Under the pieces are notes generated by a model. The model ran no database searches. It saw only the letters and a list, made by a program, of their open reading frames with translations, and was not told the origin of the DNA. The position numbers were made by a program, and so were the translations under genes. 64,000 nt of DNA from Photobacterium carnosum (GTDB lineage: Bacteria; Pseudomonadota; Gammaproteobacteria; Enterobacterales; Vibrionaceae). The stretch lies in NCBI RefSeq assembly GCF_002849605.1, contig NZ_NPIB01000007.1, positions 62,001 to 126,000 of the forward strand, written 5' to 3'. Below, piece after piece: positions 36,420 through 45,192 of this stretch. Within the stretch, counting starts at the first letter, position 1; each line of letters begins with the position of its first letter.

Positions 36420-37994
36420 TTAAGCCGCCTTGGCTGCTTTAGATGCACATGTCATCTTCCATGCCGCAATAGGACCACTTAATAGTGTTAATCCAATCAG
36501 CAATGAAACAGGTACTGCGGTAATAACAATAAAGGACTGCAGAGCCTTCAAACCACCATCACCAGCAAGTAATAAGACCGCAGCCACTACACCCATGGTA
36601 ATAGCCCAAAATAAACGATGCTTACTACTAGGTTCATTATCGCCAGAAACCACCATCGCAATTGAGTACGCCATTGAATCACCTGTCGTTACCACAAAGG
36701 TTGTGGTCAACACTAAAAATGCAGGTAATAAAATATAACTCAATGGTAAATTAGACAGTGTTGCTAATAATACTGAAGGCAATCCGCCATCATGCAATGG
36801 ACCTGAAATCATACCAGGATTATTTAGCTCTAATGAAATACCCGTTCCACCTAATACAGCAAACCAAAAATTTGTCGCAATAGGTGCGCCAACAGCTACA
36901 CATAAGATTAAGCTTCGAATGCTACGACCTTCTGAAATACGGGCAATAAAGATAGCCATCATAGGGGCGAAACCAATAAACCAGCCCCAGAAGAACCATG
37001 TCCACCATAAATTCCACTCAGGCTTAGCCGTAGTCAAACTCATCGTTCCCATATTCTGTAAATAACTGCCAAAAGCAGATCCAAATTCTTTTAATAAAAA
37101 TGTCGTTGGACCTAAAATTAACATAGCGGCTAAAAGTACAAATGCGCCAATAACATTAAGGCGAGATAACCACTGTAAGCCTTTATCCATACCTGATGCG
37201 GCTGAAGCCGAATAAATAGCAACAACAATGGCTAAAATAACCAACTGAGATTGAGTATTATTTTCTAGGCCCGTTAATAATTCTAAGCTATAGCCTAATT
37301 GTGACGCTAAGAAACCAATCGGACCAATCGTGCCCGCTGCTACAGCAATAATTGAACATGCATCAATCACACTACCTAGCCAATGATTTTCTAAGCGATG
37401 CCCAAAAAGTGGAAATAATAAAGCACGTGGACGTAATTTAATCCCATGTTCATGATGGGCATACATTAACACTATAGTAGAGAGCGTACCTAATACAGCC
37501 CATGCAAGAAAGCCCCAATGCAAAAAGGCTTGATCTAATGCTGGAGTAACAGCAGCAAGCGTGCCGCCTTCGACACCAGGAAATGATGGAGATGGTGTCA
37601 TAAAGTGATAAATAGGTTCAGCTGCAGACCAAAAAACACCACCACCAGCAAGCAGCGTACACATGATCATAGCTAACCAACGAAATGTGCCAATCGTTGG
37701 TTTAGCAACGCTACCCATCACTTTTTTACCTAGCGGACTAATCGCTACAATTAATGCTAGGACGAAATTAATCAGCATCAGCCACTGCCAACTTGAACCG
37801 AAAGTTTTTGCTGCAGAGCTAAAAGAAGTTTGAATCATTGCGCTAAATGCGGGCATATCAATTAAAGCAGAAAGAACGAATAAGGTGATAAACCCAATCG
37901 TTAGAGCTGGAACGAGTTTATTATCTAAACCTTTAAGTCCCATAACTATGTTCGGTACTATATTATTACTAATTTCGCTTGTATTGCGTTGCAT
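36420..37994 (-). CDS. BCCT family betaine/carnitine/choline-type transporter
   Basis: This 524-residue protein has about 12 membrane helices. BCCT signatures are present: GVFWSAAEPIYHFM, GMDKGLQWLSRLN, and the substrate-box helix WWTWFFWGWFIGFAPMMAIFIA, whose aromatic residues bind quaternary amines. The C-terminal tail is very short, so osmosensing of the BetP type is unlikely. It probably imports a compatible solute or related compound; the exact ligand is unknown. No betaine-synthesis genes adjoin. Confidence 0.92.
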   Translation of the reverse strand: MQRNTSEISNNIVPNIVMGLKGLDNKLVPALTIGFITLFVLSALIDMPAFSAMIQTSFSSAAKTFGSSWQWLMLINFVLALIVAISPLGKKVMGSVAKPTIGTFRWLAMIMCTLLAGGGVFWSAAEPIYHFMTPSPSFPGVEGGTLAAVTPALDQAFLHWGFLAWAVLGTLSTIVLMYAHHEHGIKLRPRALLFPLFGHRLENHWLGSVIDACSIIAVAAGTIGPIGFLASQLGYSLELLTGLENNTQSQLVILAIVVAIYSASAASGMDKGLQWLSRLNVIGAFVLLAAMLILGPTTFLLKEFGSAFGSYLQNMGTMSLTTAKPEWNLWWTWFFWGWFIGFAPMMAIFIARISEGRSIRSLILCVAVGAPIATNFWFAVLGGTGISLELNNPGMISGPLHDGGLPSVLLATLSNLPLSYILLPAFLVLTTTFVVTTGDSMAYSIAMVVSGDNEPSSKHRLFWAITMGVVAAVLLLAGDGGLKALQSFIVITAVPVSLLIGLTLLSGPIAAWKMTCASKAAKAA

Positions 37995-38383
37995 AAATGT
38001 CTCACGCTGTGTGTGAGGGAAGACACACTATCAGCATGTAAACTTTAACGCTAGTTAAATTTTCTCTATGATTTTCAATAAAAAAGGAAATAAACATACG
38101 ATTTCATTGGTTTATAATTTGAAAACAAAAACTTATAAATTGTCACACAAAAGCCAATAACGACAAATAAAAATAATCATAACCATTAAATTTACTCATT
38201 AACCTTCTCGTCTAACACTTAAAAAAATAGTTACTGAACAAACAATATTAAGATTAACTATTGAAAACTTAGTTATCACTTTATTCTTTTATACACATTA
38301 ACGAGTGTGACATTTCACGCAAACACCCCTATTTCAATGCCCTATAGTAATAGCCGATTTTTAACTGCATTATAGAGGTATCC
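37995..38383. other. 389-bp divergent intergenic region
   Basis: AT-rich DNA between the divergent BCCT and C69 genes. I see no ORF and no convincing operator. Confidence 0.3.
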
Positions 38384-39853
38384 ATGAAGTCCACGTTAAT
38401 TTATGCTGCGATTGCAGCCACCCTTTCCCCATCAGTTTTAGCCTGCACCACTATTTTAGTTGGTAATCAAGCCACAACCGATGGCAGTTATATTATTGCG
38501 AGAAATGCAGATCATAGCCCATTAGTTAATCCTCATTGGTTTAATCACCCTCATCAAACTAATACTAAAGGTAAGTTTTCATCTAACAGCAATGCTTTTA
38601 CTTACCCGTTACCTGCAACCAGCCTTGCTTATAGCAGCTTCTCCAAAGCAAAAACACATGATACTTCTTTTGGTTCTGCTGGCTTTAATGAACTTGGTAT
38701 TGGAATGTCTGCCACTGAATCTATTTATAATAATCCCGTGATACTTGCGGTCGATCCTTATAATGAACAAACAGGCATCAATGAAGATTCGATTGTTAAT
38801 GTTATTTTACCGCGGGCGCACTCAGCCAAAGAGGGAGTTCAACTCTTAGGTAACATTATTGAAAAACAAGGAGCAGCAGAAGGATTTGGGGTCGCTTTTG
38901 TTGATAAAACAGGGATCTGGTATTTAGAAACAGGCAGTGGTCACCAATGGATGGCAACCAAACTCGATAATAACGATTATTTTGTTTCTGCCAATCAAGG
39001 GCGATTACAACATTTTGATGCTAACAATACTGATAAATATCTTTCAAGCCCAACACTAATCAGTTTTGCTATTGCTCAGGGTGTATACAAACCAAAACAA
39101 GACGGTGAGTTTAATTTTCATAACGCCTATTCCATCGATAACAGCAACGATCGTTTTTATAATTATCCACGCGTTTATACCTTACAACACATGTACAGTA
39201 ATGGTATTAAAACAACCTTAACCAATCCATTAGCTTTCCCTGTCTTTGCGGTTCCAACTCATAAGTTATCGGTGAATGATGTAAAACAAGGATTACGAAA
39301 TCATTATCAAGGTTCTTCACATGACCCTTATGCGAACGTCAACCCTAAAGAAACTTATCGTCCAATCTCTGTATTTAGAACCTACCAATCTCATATTCTG
39401 CAAATTAAACCCACATTACCTCAAGCTATTGGAGAAATTGCTTATATAGGTTGGGGCATGACCGATCTTACCCCTTATATCGCGTTTTATCAGGGTGCGA
39501 AAATTCCTGCTATTTATAAAACAGGCGTCGGCACCATGGCCGATAATACGTCAGCCTATTGGCAATTACGTAAAGTACAAACCCTTGCGATGACTGACTA
39601 TAATCAGTTTGCGCCAATGGTGAAAAAAGCTTATGCCGAATTTGAAAAGAAACAAACCGCACTCATGGCACAAACGCAAAAAAACTATTTAGCAATCTAT
39701 AAAACTGAGCCTCAAAAAGCACAGGCGCTATTAAACAATTTTGAATTAACTGTTACTCATCAAGCAATGGCAACAGCAAGTAATCTCCAAAATAGAATTA
39801 TTACCAAGATGACATCAGACACCAATGCAACTTACCCATTCAAAGGTGCTTAA
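38384..39853 (+). CDS. C69 family dipeptidase (Ntn hydrolase), secreted
   Basis: This 489-residue protein has a 20-residue signal peptide ending VLA before Cys21. The sequence CTTILVGNQATTDGSYIIARNAD is the start of the PepD/C69 fold, in which an exposed N-terminal Cys is the nucleophile; signal-peptide cleavage at Ala-Cys would generate it directly. Other features are FNELGIGMSATESI, GFGVAFVDKTGIWYLETG and IGEIAYIGWGMTDL. It is expected to hydrolyse dipeptides in the periplasm or medium. GAGGT lies upstream of the ATG. The Cys could instead look like a lipobox, but the LAC context fits C69 better. Confidence 0.88.
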   Translation: MKSTLIYAAIAATLSPSVLACTTILVGNQATTDGSYIIARNADHSPLVNPHWFNHPHQTNTKGKFSSNSNAFTYPLPATSLAYSSFSKAKTHDTSFGSAGFNELGIGMSATESIYNNPVILAVDPYNEQTGINEDSIVNVILPRAHSAKEGVQLLGNIIEKQGAAEGFGVAFVDKTGIWYLETGSGHQWMATKLDNNDYFVSANQGRLQHFDANNTDKYLSSPTLISFAIAQGVYKPKQDGEFNFHNAYSIDNSNDRFYNYPRVYTLQHMYSNGIKTTLTNPLAFPVFAVPTHKLSVNDVKQGLRNHYQGSSHDPYANVNPKETYRPISVFRTYQSHILQIKPTLPQAIGEIAYIGWGMTDLTPYIAFYQGAKIPAIYKTGVGTMADNTSAYWQLRKVQTLAMTDYNQFAPMVKKAYAEFEKKQTALMAQTQKNYLAIYKTEPQKAQALLNNFELTVTHQAMATASNLQNRIITKMTSDTNATYPFKGA

Positions 39854-39940
39854 TTAACGCTATTGATTATTTATAATAGCGAAAAACAGAAAATAGAATA
39901 GAACAGCAAACATCGCTGGTTATGATTACCGCAGATATTA

Positions 39941-39969
39941 AAAAGGCAGCCTATTAAAGGCTGCCTTTT
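39941..39969. terminator. Bidirectional terminator
   Basis: A 12-bp perfect stem AAAAGGCAGCCT / AGGCTGCCTTTT with a 5-base loop, between convergent genes. Confidence 0.88.
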
Positions 39970-39988
39970 CAATATTACACACTACAGG

Positions 39989-40759
39989 TTAATCAATAAT
40001 TAAATCATATTGAGTGCAGTGATTATTCACAATGTGAGTAATAGTTTGGCGAGGGATTTTTTGCCATGAATCAGAATGATCTAAAGGTTCAGAAGCAAGG
40101 ATCGTCTTATGTGCTGAACACTGAATAAATACCGGTGGCGGTTGATGATCAGAGCTATAGCGAACCACCCAAAATTGCTCACCATCAGAAATACAAAGTG
40201 ACGTTTTTAATGGGCCAGTTATAGATTTATCTTCCATTGCTTGTTCAATTTCATACAAAGTCTGATTAATAGCAGCAATAGGATCGACTCTTAAACCATT
40301 TTTGATCATCATTAAAAAGATCAATTCGCTATCGGTTGTTCCGACCCGCTTTAAGAATAACTCTTCAGTTAATTGACGTACTAACGTGAATTTTACCTGA
40401 TCAAAACCACTAATTTGACCATTATGCAAAAACATCCAATTATCAAGTACAAACGGATGACAATTGACTCGTGAAACCTGCGAGCCTGTTGACTGACGAA
40501 TATGTGCCATAAAACGATGTGAACTAATATGATGCGCTAGCGAGCGTAAATTCTCATCACCCCATGCGGGTAAAATATCATGATAATAGCCGGGTAACGC
40601 ACGGTGCGAATACCACCCTAAACCAAAACCATCACCATTAGCTCGAACGATGCGTTTTTTATTTGATTCGACACTTTGCTGAATTAATGAATGTTCAGGT
40701 TGATAAATCAATTCATCCAAATAGATACTATCACCATGATAGGCTAACCATCGGGACAT
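39989..40759 (-). CDS. Class II glutamine amidotransferase-like protein with Ser at the nucleophile position
   Basis: This 256-residue protein aligns with stand-alone class II (Ntn) glutamine amidotransferases: RWLAYHG at the N-terminus, NGDGFGLGWY, FMAHIRQSTGSQVSRVNCHPF, WMFLHNGQI and TTDSELIFLMMI. In this family the nucleophile is Cys2 exposed by Met removal (MCRWLAY). Here codon 2 is TCC, Ser. The start at 40759 is well supported by AAGGA seven bases upstream. Either Ser is the nucleophile or the enzyme has lost glutaminase activity. Confidence 0.85.
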   Translation of the reverse strand: MSRWLAYHGDSIYLDELIYQPEHSLIQQSVESNKKRIVRANGDGFGLGWYSHRALPGYYHDILPAWGDENLRSLAHHISSHRFMAHIRQSTGSQVSRVNCHPFVLDNWMFLHNGQISGFDQVKFTLVRQLTEELFLKRVGTTDSELIFLMMIKNGLRVDPIAAINQTLYEIEQAMEDKSITGPLKTSLCISDGEQFWVVRYSSDHQPPPVFIQCSAHKTILASEPLDHSDSWQKIPRQTITHIVNNHCTQYDLIID

Positions 40760-40908
40760 AGCATATTCCTTACTTAATAAAACACATAGACTGAATAAGT
40801 AACCTAATTTATCACGCACTAGACGTGATCTCTATGCTTATATTGTTCGTTACCGCCTACTTATTTATACATATCACTGTTGATACATATCACCATCGTA
40901 AACAAAGT

Positions 40909-41691
40909 TTATTCTCGTTCTTTCATATATTGTTTTGGCGGTTTCCCTAACGTTTTTTTAAAAAACAAAATAAACGCGCTGACAGATTCATAGCCTAAAT
41001 CTTCGGCTACTCGTTGTACGGATTCACCCATTGATAACTTTTGTAATGCAACAACAATATGTAGCTGCCCACGCCAACGACCAAAGGTTAATCCAATTTC
41101 TTGTTTAACCAAACGTGCTAACGTACGTTCACTCATCGCAAATTGTGTCGCCCACTCACTAACGGTTTTTCTATCACCAGGATTAGCTAATAAACGCTGC
41201 GCAATTTGATGTAATCGCGGCTCGGATGGAATGGGAAAATCAAACTGTTCAGTTGGCATTAATATCAATTCATCTACCAATACATCAACTAAACGTGCTA
41301 CCGCGCCATCTTTATCATAGTCTTGACGTTCTTGTGCCAGACGAATAATTAATTCTCGCAATAACGGTGTGATAGAAAGTGTGCACGCTTTATTAGGCAT
41401 TCCAATAATATCTTGATCAACAAACAGCATACATACATCGGCATCGGGTGAAATACAGATACTATGTGGAATCTGGCTTGAAATCCAAACGGCGCAATGC
41501 GCTGGCACCATCCACACAGCATCATCAATATAGCATTTAGCAAACCCGGTTAACGGCATAACTAATTGGCCTTTATGGTGCTGGTGGAATGGCGCTTCTT
41601 CTTCTTTTTCAATACCTACAACCCGTAATGCTAGTACCTTTTGTGGGTATAGATCCGTATCAAACCCCATAATATTGGCTTTAAAATGCAT
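40909..41691 (-). CDS. AraC family transcriptional regulator (NimR-like)
   Basis: This 260-residue protein has an N-terminal cupin domain (FHQHHKGQLVMPLTGFAKC, VPAHCAVWISSQIPHSI) and a C-terminal AraC HTH pair (VSEWATQFAMSERTLARLVKQEIGLTFGRWRGQ, VQRVAEDLGYESVSAFILFFKKTLGKPPKQYM). Such short cupin-AraC proteins often control a neighbouring efflux pump, but no pump adjoins; the curA-gst genes lie upstream on the same strand. The target is unknown. Confidence 0.88.
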   Translation of the reverse strand: MHFKANIMGFDTDLYPQKVLALRVVGIEKEEEAPFHQHHKGQLVMPLTGFAKCYIDDAVWMVPAHCAVWISSQIPHSICISPDADVCMLFVDQDIIGMPNKACTLSITPLLRELIIRLAQERQDYDKDGAVARLVDVLVDELILMPTEQFDFPIPSEPRLHQIAQRLLANPGDRKTVSEWATQFAMSERTLARLVKQEIGLTFGRWRGQLHIVVALQKLSMGESVQRVAEDLGYESVSAFILFFKKTLGKPPKQYMKERE

Positions 41692-41793
41692 AATCTGTCT
41701 GCTTTTAAATATGAAGAATAAATATATCTCAATACAGAAACAAAAGTAAGGTCTAAATCATACGATTAATAAGATCACAATTTTAAACAATTA

Positions 41794-41822
41794 TAAAAAA
41801 AAGCCACTCGAAAGTGACCTTT
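41794..41822 (-). terminator. Probable terminator of the curA-gst operon
   Basis: An imperfect stem around CCACT-CGAA-AGTG. The run of eight A at its left reads as U on the minus strand. Confidence 0.4.
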
Positions 41823-41840
41823 AATAAACCATAATAACAA

Positions 41841-42455
41841 TTAACCCAATTGCTGCTCAATCTGATCCGCTTTAATAAACTTATCATGCGTTGCTAATTG
41901 AGCTTGATAACGTTGAATATTCGGATAATTAACGATCATGCCGTTATTTTGCAGTATTTCAGCAATAAACGACATCATGATATCAGCACCAGTAAGTCGC
42001 TCTTCAACTAAATAGGTTTTGCCTTCAAGGCTCTGCTCAAAATAACCAATAACCTTTTCAGCTTCAACGTCAGCATAGCCTTCTAAGAAATTAGTTTTCG
42101 CGCCATCTTTAGCAACAAACATCTTTAATAATAACGGTAGAATAGCCGAACTTTCAGCGAAATGAAGCCATTGTAAATATTCAATATAAGCAGGCGTTCC
42201 TGCTTTAGGTGCTAAATTAGGGTTATAGGTCTGAATTAAATATTCAGTAATAGCGCCAGATTCAGCAATCACCGTCCCATTATCTTCAATAACTGGCGAT
42301 TTTCCAAGCGGGTGGATATTTTTCAATTCTGGCGGCGCTAAAAAAGTGACCGCGTCACGTAAATAAGGCTTAACCTCATACGCTAAGCCAAGCTCTTCCA
42401 ATAACCAAATAATGCGTTTTGAACGTGATTTATTTAAGTGATGTAGTGTGATCAT
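41841..42455 (-). CDS. Glutathione S-transferase
   Basis: This 204-residue protein has a thioredoxin-like N-terminal domain (HHLNKSRSKRIIWLLEELGL, LGKSPVIEDNG, ESGAITEYLIQTY, giving the cis-Pro and ESxAI glutathione contacts) and a helical C-terminal domain. AGG lies six bases before the ATG. It starts 15 bases after the stop of curA, so the two are an operon under the TetR operator. Conjugating electrophiles to glutathione fits that context. Confidence 0.9.
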   Translation of the reverse strand: MITLHHLNKSRSKRIIWLLEELGLAYEVKPYLRDAVTFLAPPELKNIHPLGKSPVIEDNGTVIAESGAITEYLIQTYNPNLAPKAGTPAYIEYLQWLHFAESSAILPLLLKMFVAKDGAKTNFLEGYADVEAEKVIGYFEQSLEGKTYLVEERLTGADIMMSFIAEILQNNGMIVNYPNIQRYQAQLATHDKFIKADQIEQQLG

Positions 42456-42470
42456 AATATACCTGCCGTA

Positions 42471-43499
42471 TTATTGAGCTTGATTGGTTTGAATAACAAG
42501 TTTGCCAAAGTTCTTACCGTCTAATAAGCCAATAAACGCTTGAGGTGCATTTTCTAATCCTTGCACTAAATCTTCACGATAATGGATTTTACCTTCCGCT
42601 AACCATTGGCTCATCTCTATTGCGAATTCATCATAACGATCAGCATAATCATCAAAGATAATAAAGCCTTGCATCTTAATACGCTTAACTAATAGCGTAC
42701 CCATTAGCATCGACATGCGATCAGGCCCTTGGGGTAATTCAGTGGCATTATATTGAGAAATCAAACCACATAGTGGAATTCGAGCCCCCGTATTAAGTAG
42801 TGGTAATACTGCATCAAAGACTTTACCACCGACATTTTCATAATAAATATCAATGCCGTTATCACAAGCAGCTGCTAGCTGTACCGCAAAATCATCAGCT
42901 TTGTGATCAATACAATCATCAAAACCTAGCACGTCTTTGGCATAGCGACATTTTTCTTCGCCACCAGCAACACCCACAACGCGACAATCTTTAATTTTAC
43001 CAATTTGACCCACCATTGAACCCACAGCGCCAGTTGCTGCTGCTACAACAATGGTATCACCCTGCTTAGGTTTACCAATATCAAGCAAACCCATGTAAGC
43101 GGTGAAACCTGGCATTCCCATCACACCCAACGCATAAGATGGATGTGTTGGCTGCATACCCAATTTAATTAAGCCGTCACCATTTGAAACGGCATAATCT
43201 TGCCAACCTGAATAAGATAACACCCACTCACCTTGTGCAAAATCAACATGATTAGACTGCTCAACTTGACATACCGTACCACCAACCATAATCTCACCGA
43301 TCGCAACAGGCTCAGCATAAGACTTAGCATCACTCATACGACCACGCATATAAGGGTCTAATGATAAATACACACTACGCAGTAAAATCTCCCCTTCAGC
43401 TATCGTTGGAATAGCGGTTTGTTCTAAACGAAAATTATCAGCTGTTGGAGCACCAACAGGGCGAGATGCTAATACGATTTTGCGGTTTACGTTTGTCAT
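42471..43499 (-). CDS. curA: NADPH-dependent alkenal/curcumin reductase-like oxidoreductase (CurA/YncB type)
   Basis: This 342-residue medium-chain reductase lacks zinc ligands. It has RKIVLASRPVGAPTADNF, YLSLDPYMRGRMSD, the Rossmann AATGAVGSMVGQIGK, and YYENVGGKVFDAVLPLL. Homologues reduce the double bond of alkenals and curcumin. The ATG at 43499 has AAGGATAG upstream; the frame is open to 43529, but that segment overlaps the operator. First gene of an operon with GST, controlled by the divergently placed 16-bp operator copy at 43530. Confidence 0.9.
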   Translation of the reverse strand: MTNVNRKIVLASRPVGAPTADNFRLEQTAIPTIAEGEILLRSVYLSLDPYMRGRMSDAKSYAEPVAIGEIMVGGTVCQVEQSNHVDFAQGEWVLSYSGWQDYAVSNGDGLIKLGMQPTHPSYALGVMGMPGFTAYMGLLDIGKPKQGDTIVVAAATGAVGSMVGQIGKIKDCRVVGVAGGEEKCRYAKDVLGFDDCIDHKADDFAVQLAAACDNGIDIYYENVGGKVFDAVLPLLNTGARIPLCGLISQYNATELPQGPDRMSMLMGTLLVKRIKMQGFIIFDDYADRYDEFAIEMSQWLAEGKIHYREDLVQGLENAPQAFIGLLDGKNFGKLVIQTNQAQ

Positions 43500-43529
43500 T
43501 GAGCTATCCTTTTCTTTTTTATTAAACAT

Positions 43530-43545
43530 TAGACCAGTCGTCTAG
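43530..43545. promoter_or_regulatory. TetR-family operator, copy 1 (curA promoter)
   Basis: TAGACCAGTCGTCTAG, identical to a 16-mer in front of the tetR gene at 44215-44230. It resembles NemR-type boxes (TAGACC-N4-GGTCTA). It lies 31 bases upstream of the curA start. Confidence 0.85.
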
Positions 43546-43603
43546 CTTAGGGCTTTAAAAAATCCCATCATAAAATAATGGGATAATTAATAAGTAACCA
43601 CCA

Positions 43604-44194
43604 CTAGACCACGGGTTGTAGCTGAGCTTTTGTTGTTACTAACGCTTGTTGTAATACGTTTAAATCTTGACTAAGCTTATAAAACAAACTCGCACCAAGC
43701 CATAATTGATACAGCGTTTGTGCAGTTAATTGACTATCGGTTATCGTAATTGAACCATCTTTAATACCATCGTCAATGCAGTTTGCAAGTAAGCTAACAA
43801 TTCTATTAGCCCCTATTCGTAATGCCTCACGCATCGGTTCAGACAAATCAGAGACTTCAGCACTGAGTTTAACAACAACACATTTATTGGCATTACAAGT
43901 GCCATTATCGATGATTAACCAACGTGAAAAATAATCAGTTACACGCTCAAAACCCGTTCCAGTACCTTGTACTAAAATAGCGCTAACGTGTTCTAAATAT
44001 TGTTCAAAATAGTGTTGAATTAACGCCTCACCAAATTGCTCTTTTGACTTAAAATAATGATAAAAAGAACCTTTTGGTACCGCTGCTGTTTTTAAAATTT
44101 CAGACAGGCCAACATTTGTGAATCCCTTGGTCACCACAAGTTGGTAACCAATATCTAAAATATGCTGACGTGTATCGTTTGTTTTTATTTTCAT
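43604..44194 (-). CDS. TetR family repressor (NemR/AcuR-like)
   Basis: This 196-residue protein has the TetR HTH RQHILDIGYQLVVTKGFTNVGLSEILKTAAVPKGSFYHYFKSK split over residues 9-50 and a ligand domain containing NANKCVVVKLSAEVSDLSEPMR, typical of electrophile-sensing members; Cys residues near 99-104 could be the sensors (inference). It lies upstream of curA-gst on the same strand, and its own promoter carries the same operator, so autoregulation is expected. Confidence 0.88.
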   Translation of the reverse strand: MKIKTNDTRQHILDIGYQLVVTKGFTNVGLSEILKTAAVPKGSFYHYFKSKEQFGEALIQHYFEQYLEHVSAILVQGTGTGFERVTDYFSRWLIIDNGTCNANKCVVVKLSAEVSDLSEPMREALRIGANRIVSLLANCIDDGIKDGSITITDSQLTAQTLYQLWLGASLFYKLSQDLNVLQQALVTTKAQLQPVV

Positions 44195-44211
44195 GCGATA
44201 ACTATAAACTC

Positions 44212-44232
44212 GACTAGACCAGTCGTCTAGTC
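44212..44232. promoter_or_regulatory. TetR-family operator, copy 2 (own promoter)
   Basis: Perfect inverted repeat GACTAGAC / GTCTAGTC with a 5-base spacer, containing the same 16-mer TAGACCAGTCGTCTAG (44215-44230). It ends the gap between tetR and the divergent gene at 44339, so it may also affect that gene. Confidence 0.85.
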
Positions 44233-44338
44233 TTGTGTTCCATTATTTTAAATAGCGTCGTTACGGCTTGTAATAAATATCTTCTTTCTATCTCATTTAT
44301 AACGACGGATATTAATAGACATACAGCACCGAATACGT

Positions 44339-44989
44339 ATGATCAGCAACATTAGTTATGCAAAACACCTATATAACACTGTCAATTGGAATAACATTTT
44401 GATTAGAGAAAATGTATTTACCCCATTTGCATCTTGGGAAAAACCTTTAGTTTCTGAAGTTGCTGAAGTAATTAATTTATTGAAAAATAACGGTTATGAC
44501 ACCAAAAAACTGACATTAGCTACTGGCTTAAAAGAAAAAAATATCTGTAAGTGGACAGCGAAGTATAAAAAAGAACCATTAGAGGTTTCTACAATCCCTT
44601 ACCCATGCTGGTGCTTTATTTCAGCCCTCGTTGGCCGATTAAATATCGCAACCAACGGTAAAGTAATTGAAGTGGAAGAAATTAAGCAAATATTACATTT
44701 ATTTAAGCCTTCTGCATTCGGTGCCCAAGATACATTTATCTGCCCGACAAGTAGCCATTTTGCTAAGTTAATTAATAGTGGTTTATTTGAAGAAATGACG
44801 ACTGAAAGCCTTTCAGAGCTATATAATTGGAGTTCTGGTTATTTTAATGAAAGCTTACGTCTCGGTAAAATGCCTTACTTAAACTGGTGTCTGATTCTGA
44901 TGATGTTTGGTATTAACATCCAGAAAATGGCATTAAAAAATCTTGAGACTGACATTGTTCTAGAACAATCAGCTTATGATGCTGATTAA
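44339..44989 (+). CDS. Hypothetical protein with two HTH-like repeats
   Basis: I do not recognise this 216-residue protein. It shows a weak internal duplication: residues about 53-103 (LTLATGLKEKNICKWTAKY ... IPYPCWCFISALVGRLNI) and about 151-198 (LSELYNWSSGYFNESLRLG ... MPYLNWCLILMMFGINI) share the pattern W[TS]xxY...PYxxWCxIxxxxGxxNI. The first copy reads like a DNA-binding helix-turn-helix. No good ribosome-binding site precedes the ATG. It is divergent from tetR. Confidence 0.65.
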   Translation: MISNISYAKHLYNTVNWNNILIRENVFTPFASWEKPLVSEVAEVINLLKNNGYDTKKLTLATGLKEKNICKWTAKYKKEPLEVSTIPYPCWCFISALVGRLNIATNGKVIEVEEIKQILHLFKPSAFGAQDTFICPTSSHFAKLINSGLFEEMTTESLSELYNWSSGYFNESLRLGKMPYLNWCLILMMFGINIQKMALKNLETDIVLEQSAYDAD

Positions 44990-45002
44990 AAACTAAAGTA
45001 AT

Positions 45003-45043
45003 GCCTTGTGTAGACTACCAACGTGTTAACACAGGGCGTTTCT
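45003..45043 (+). terminator. Probable terminator
   Basis: A 9-bp stem GCCTTGTGT / ACACAGGGC (one G-T pair) followed by GTTTCTTT. Confidence 0.5.
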
Positions 45044-45192
45044 TTATCTATAATCGCATGATGTAAATCATAATGTGATAATACCGTTCCTATTTACCTC
45101 CTGCTATCGTGACATAACGTATAATAACTTGATTCATGATAATACCTGATTAAAATAGTCGATTATTATCGTCGACAGGAACTTCACACCTC

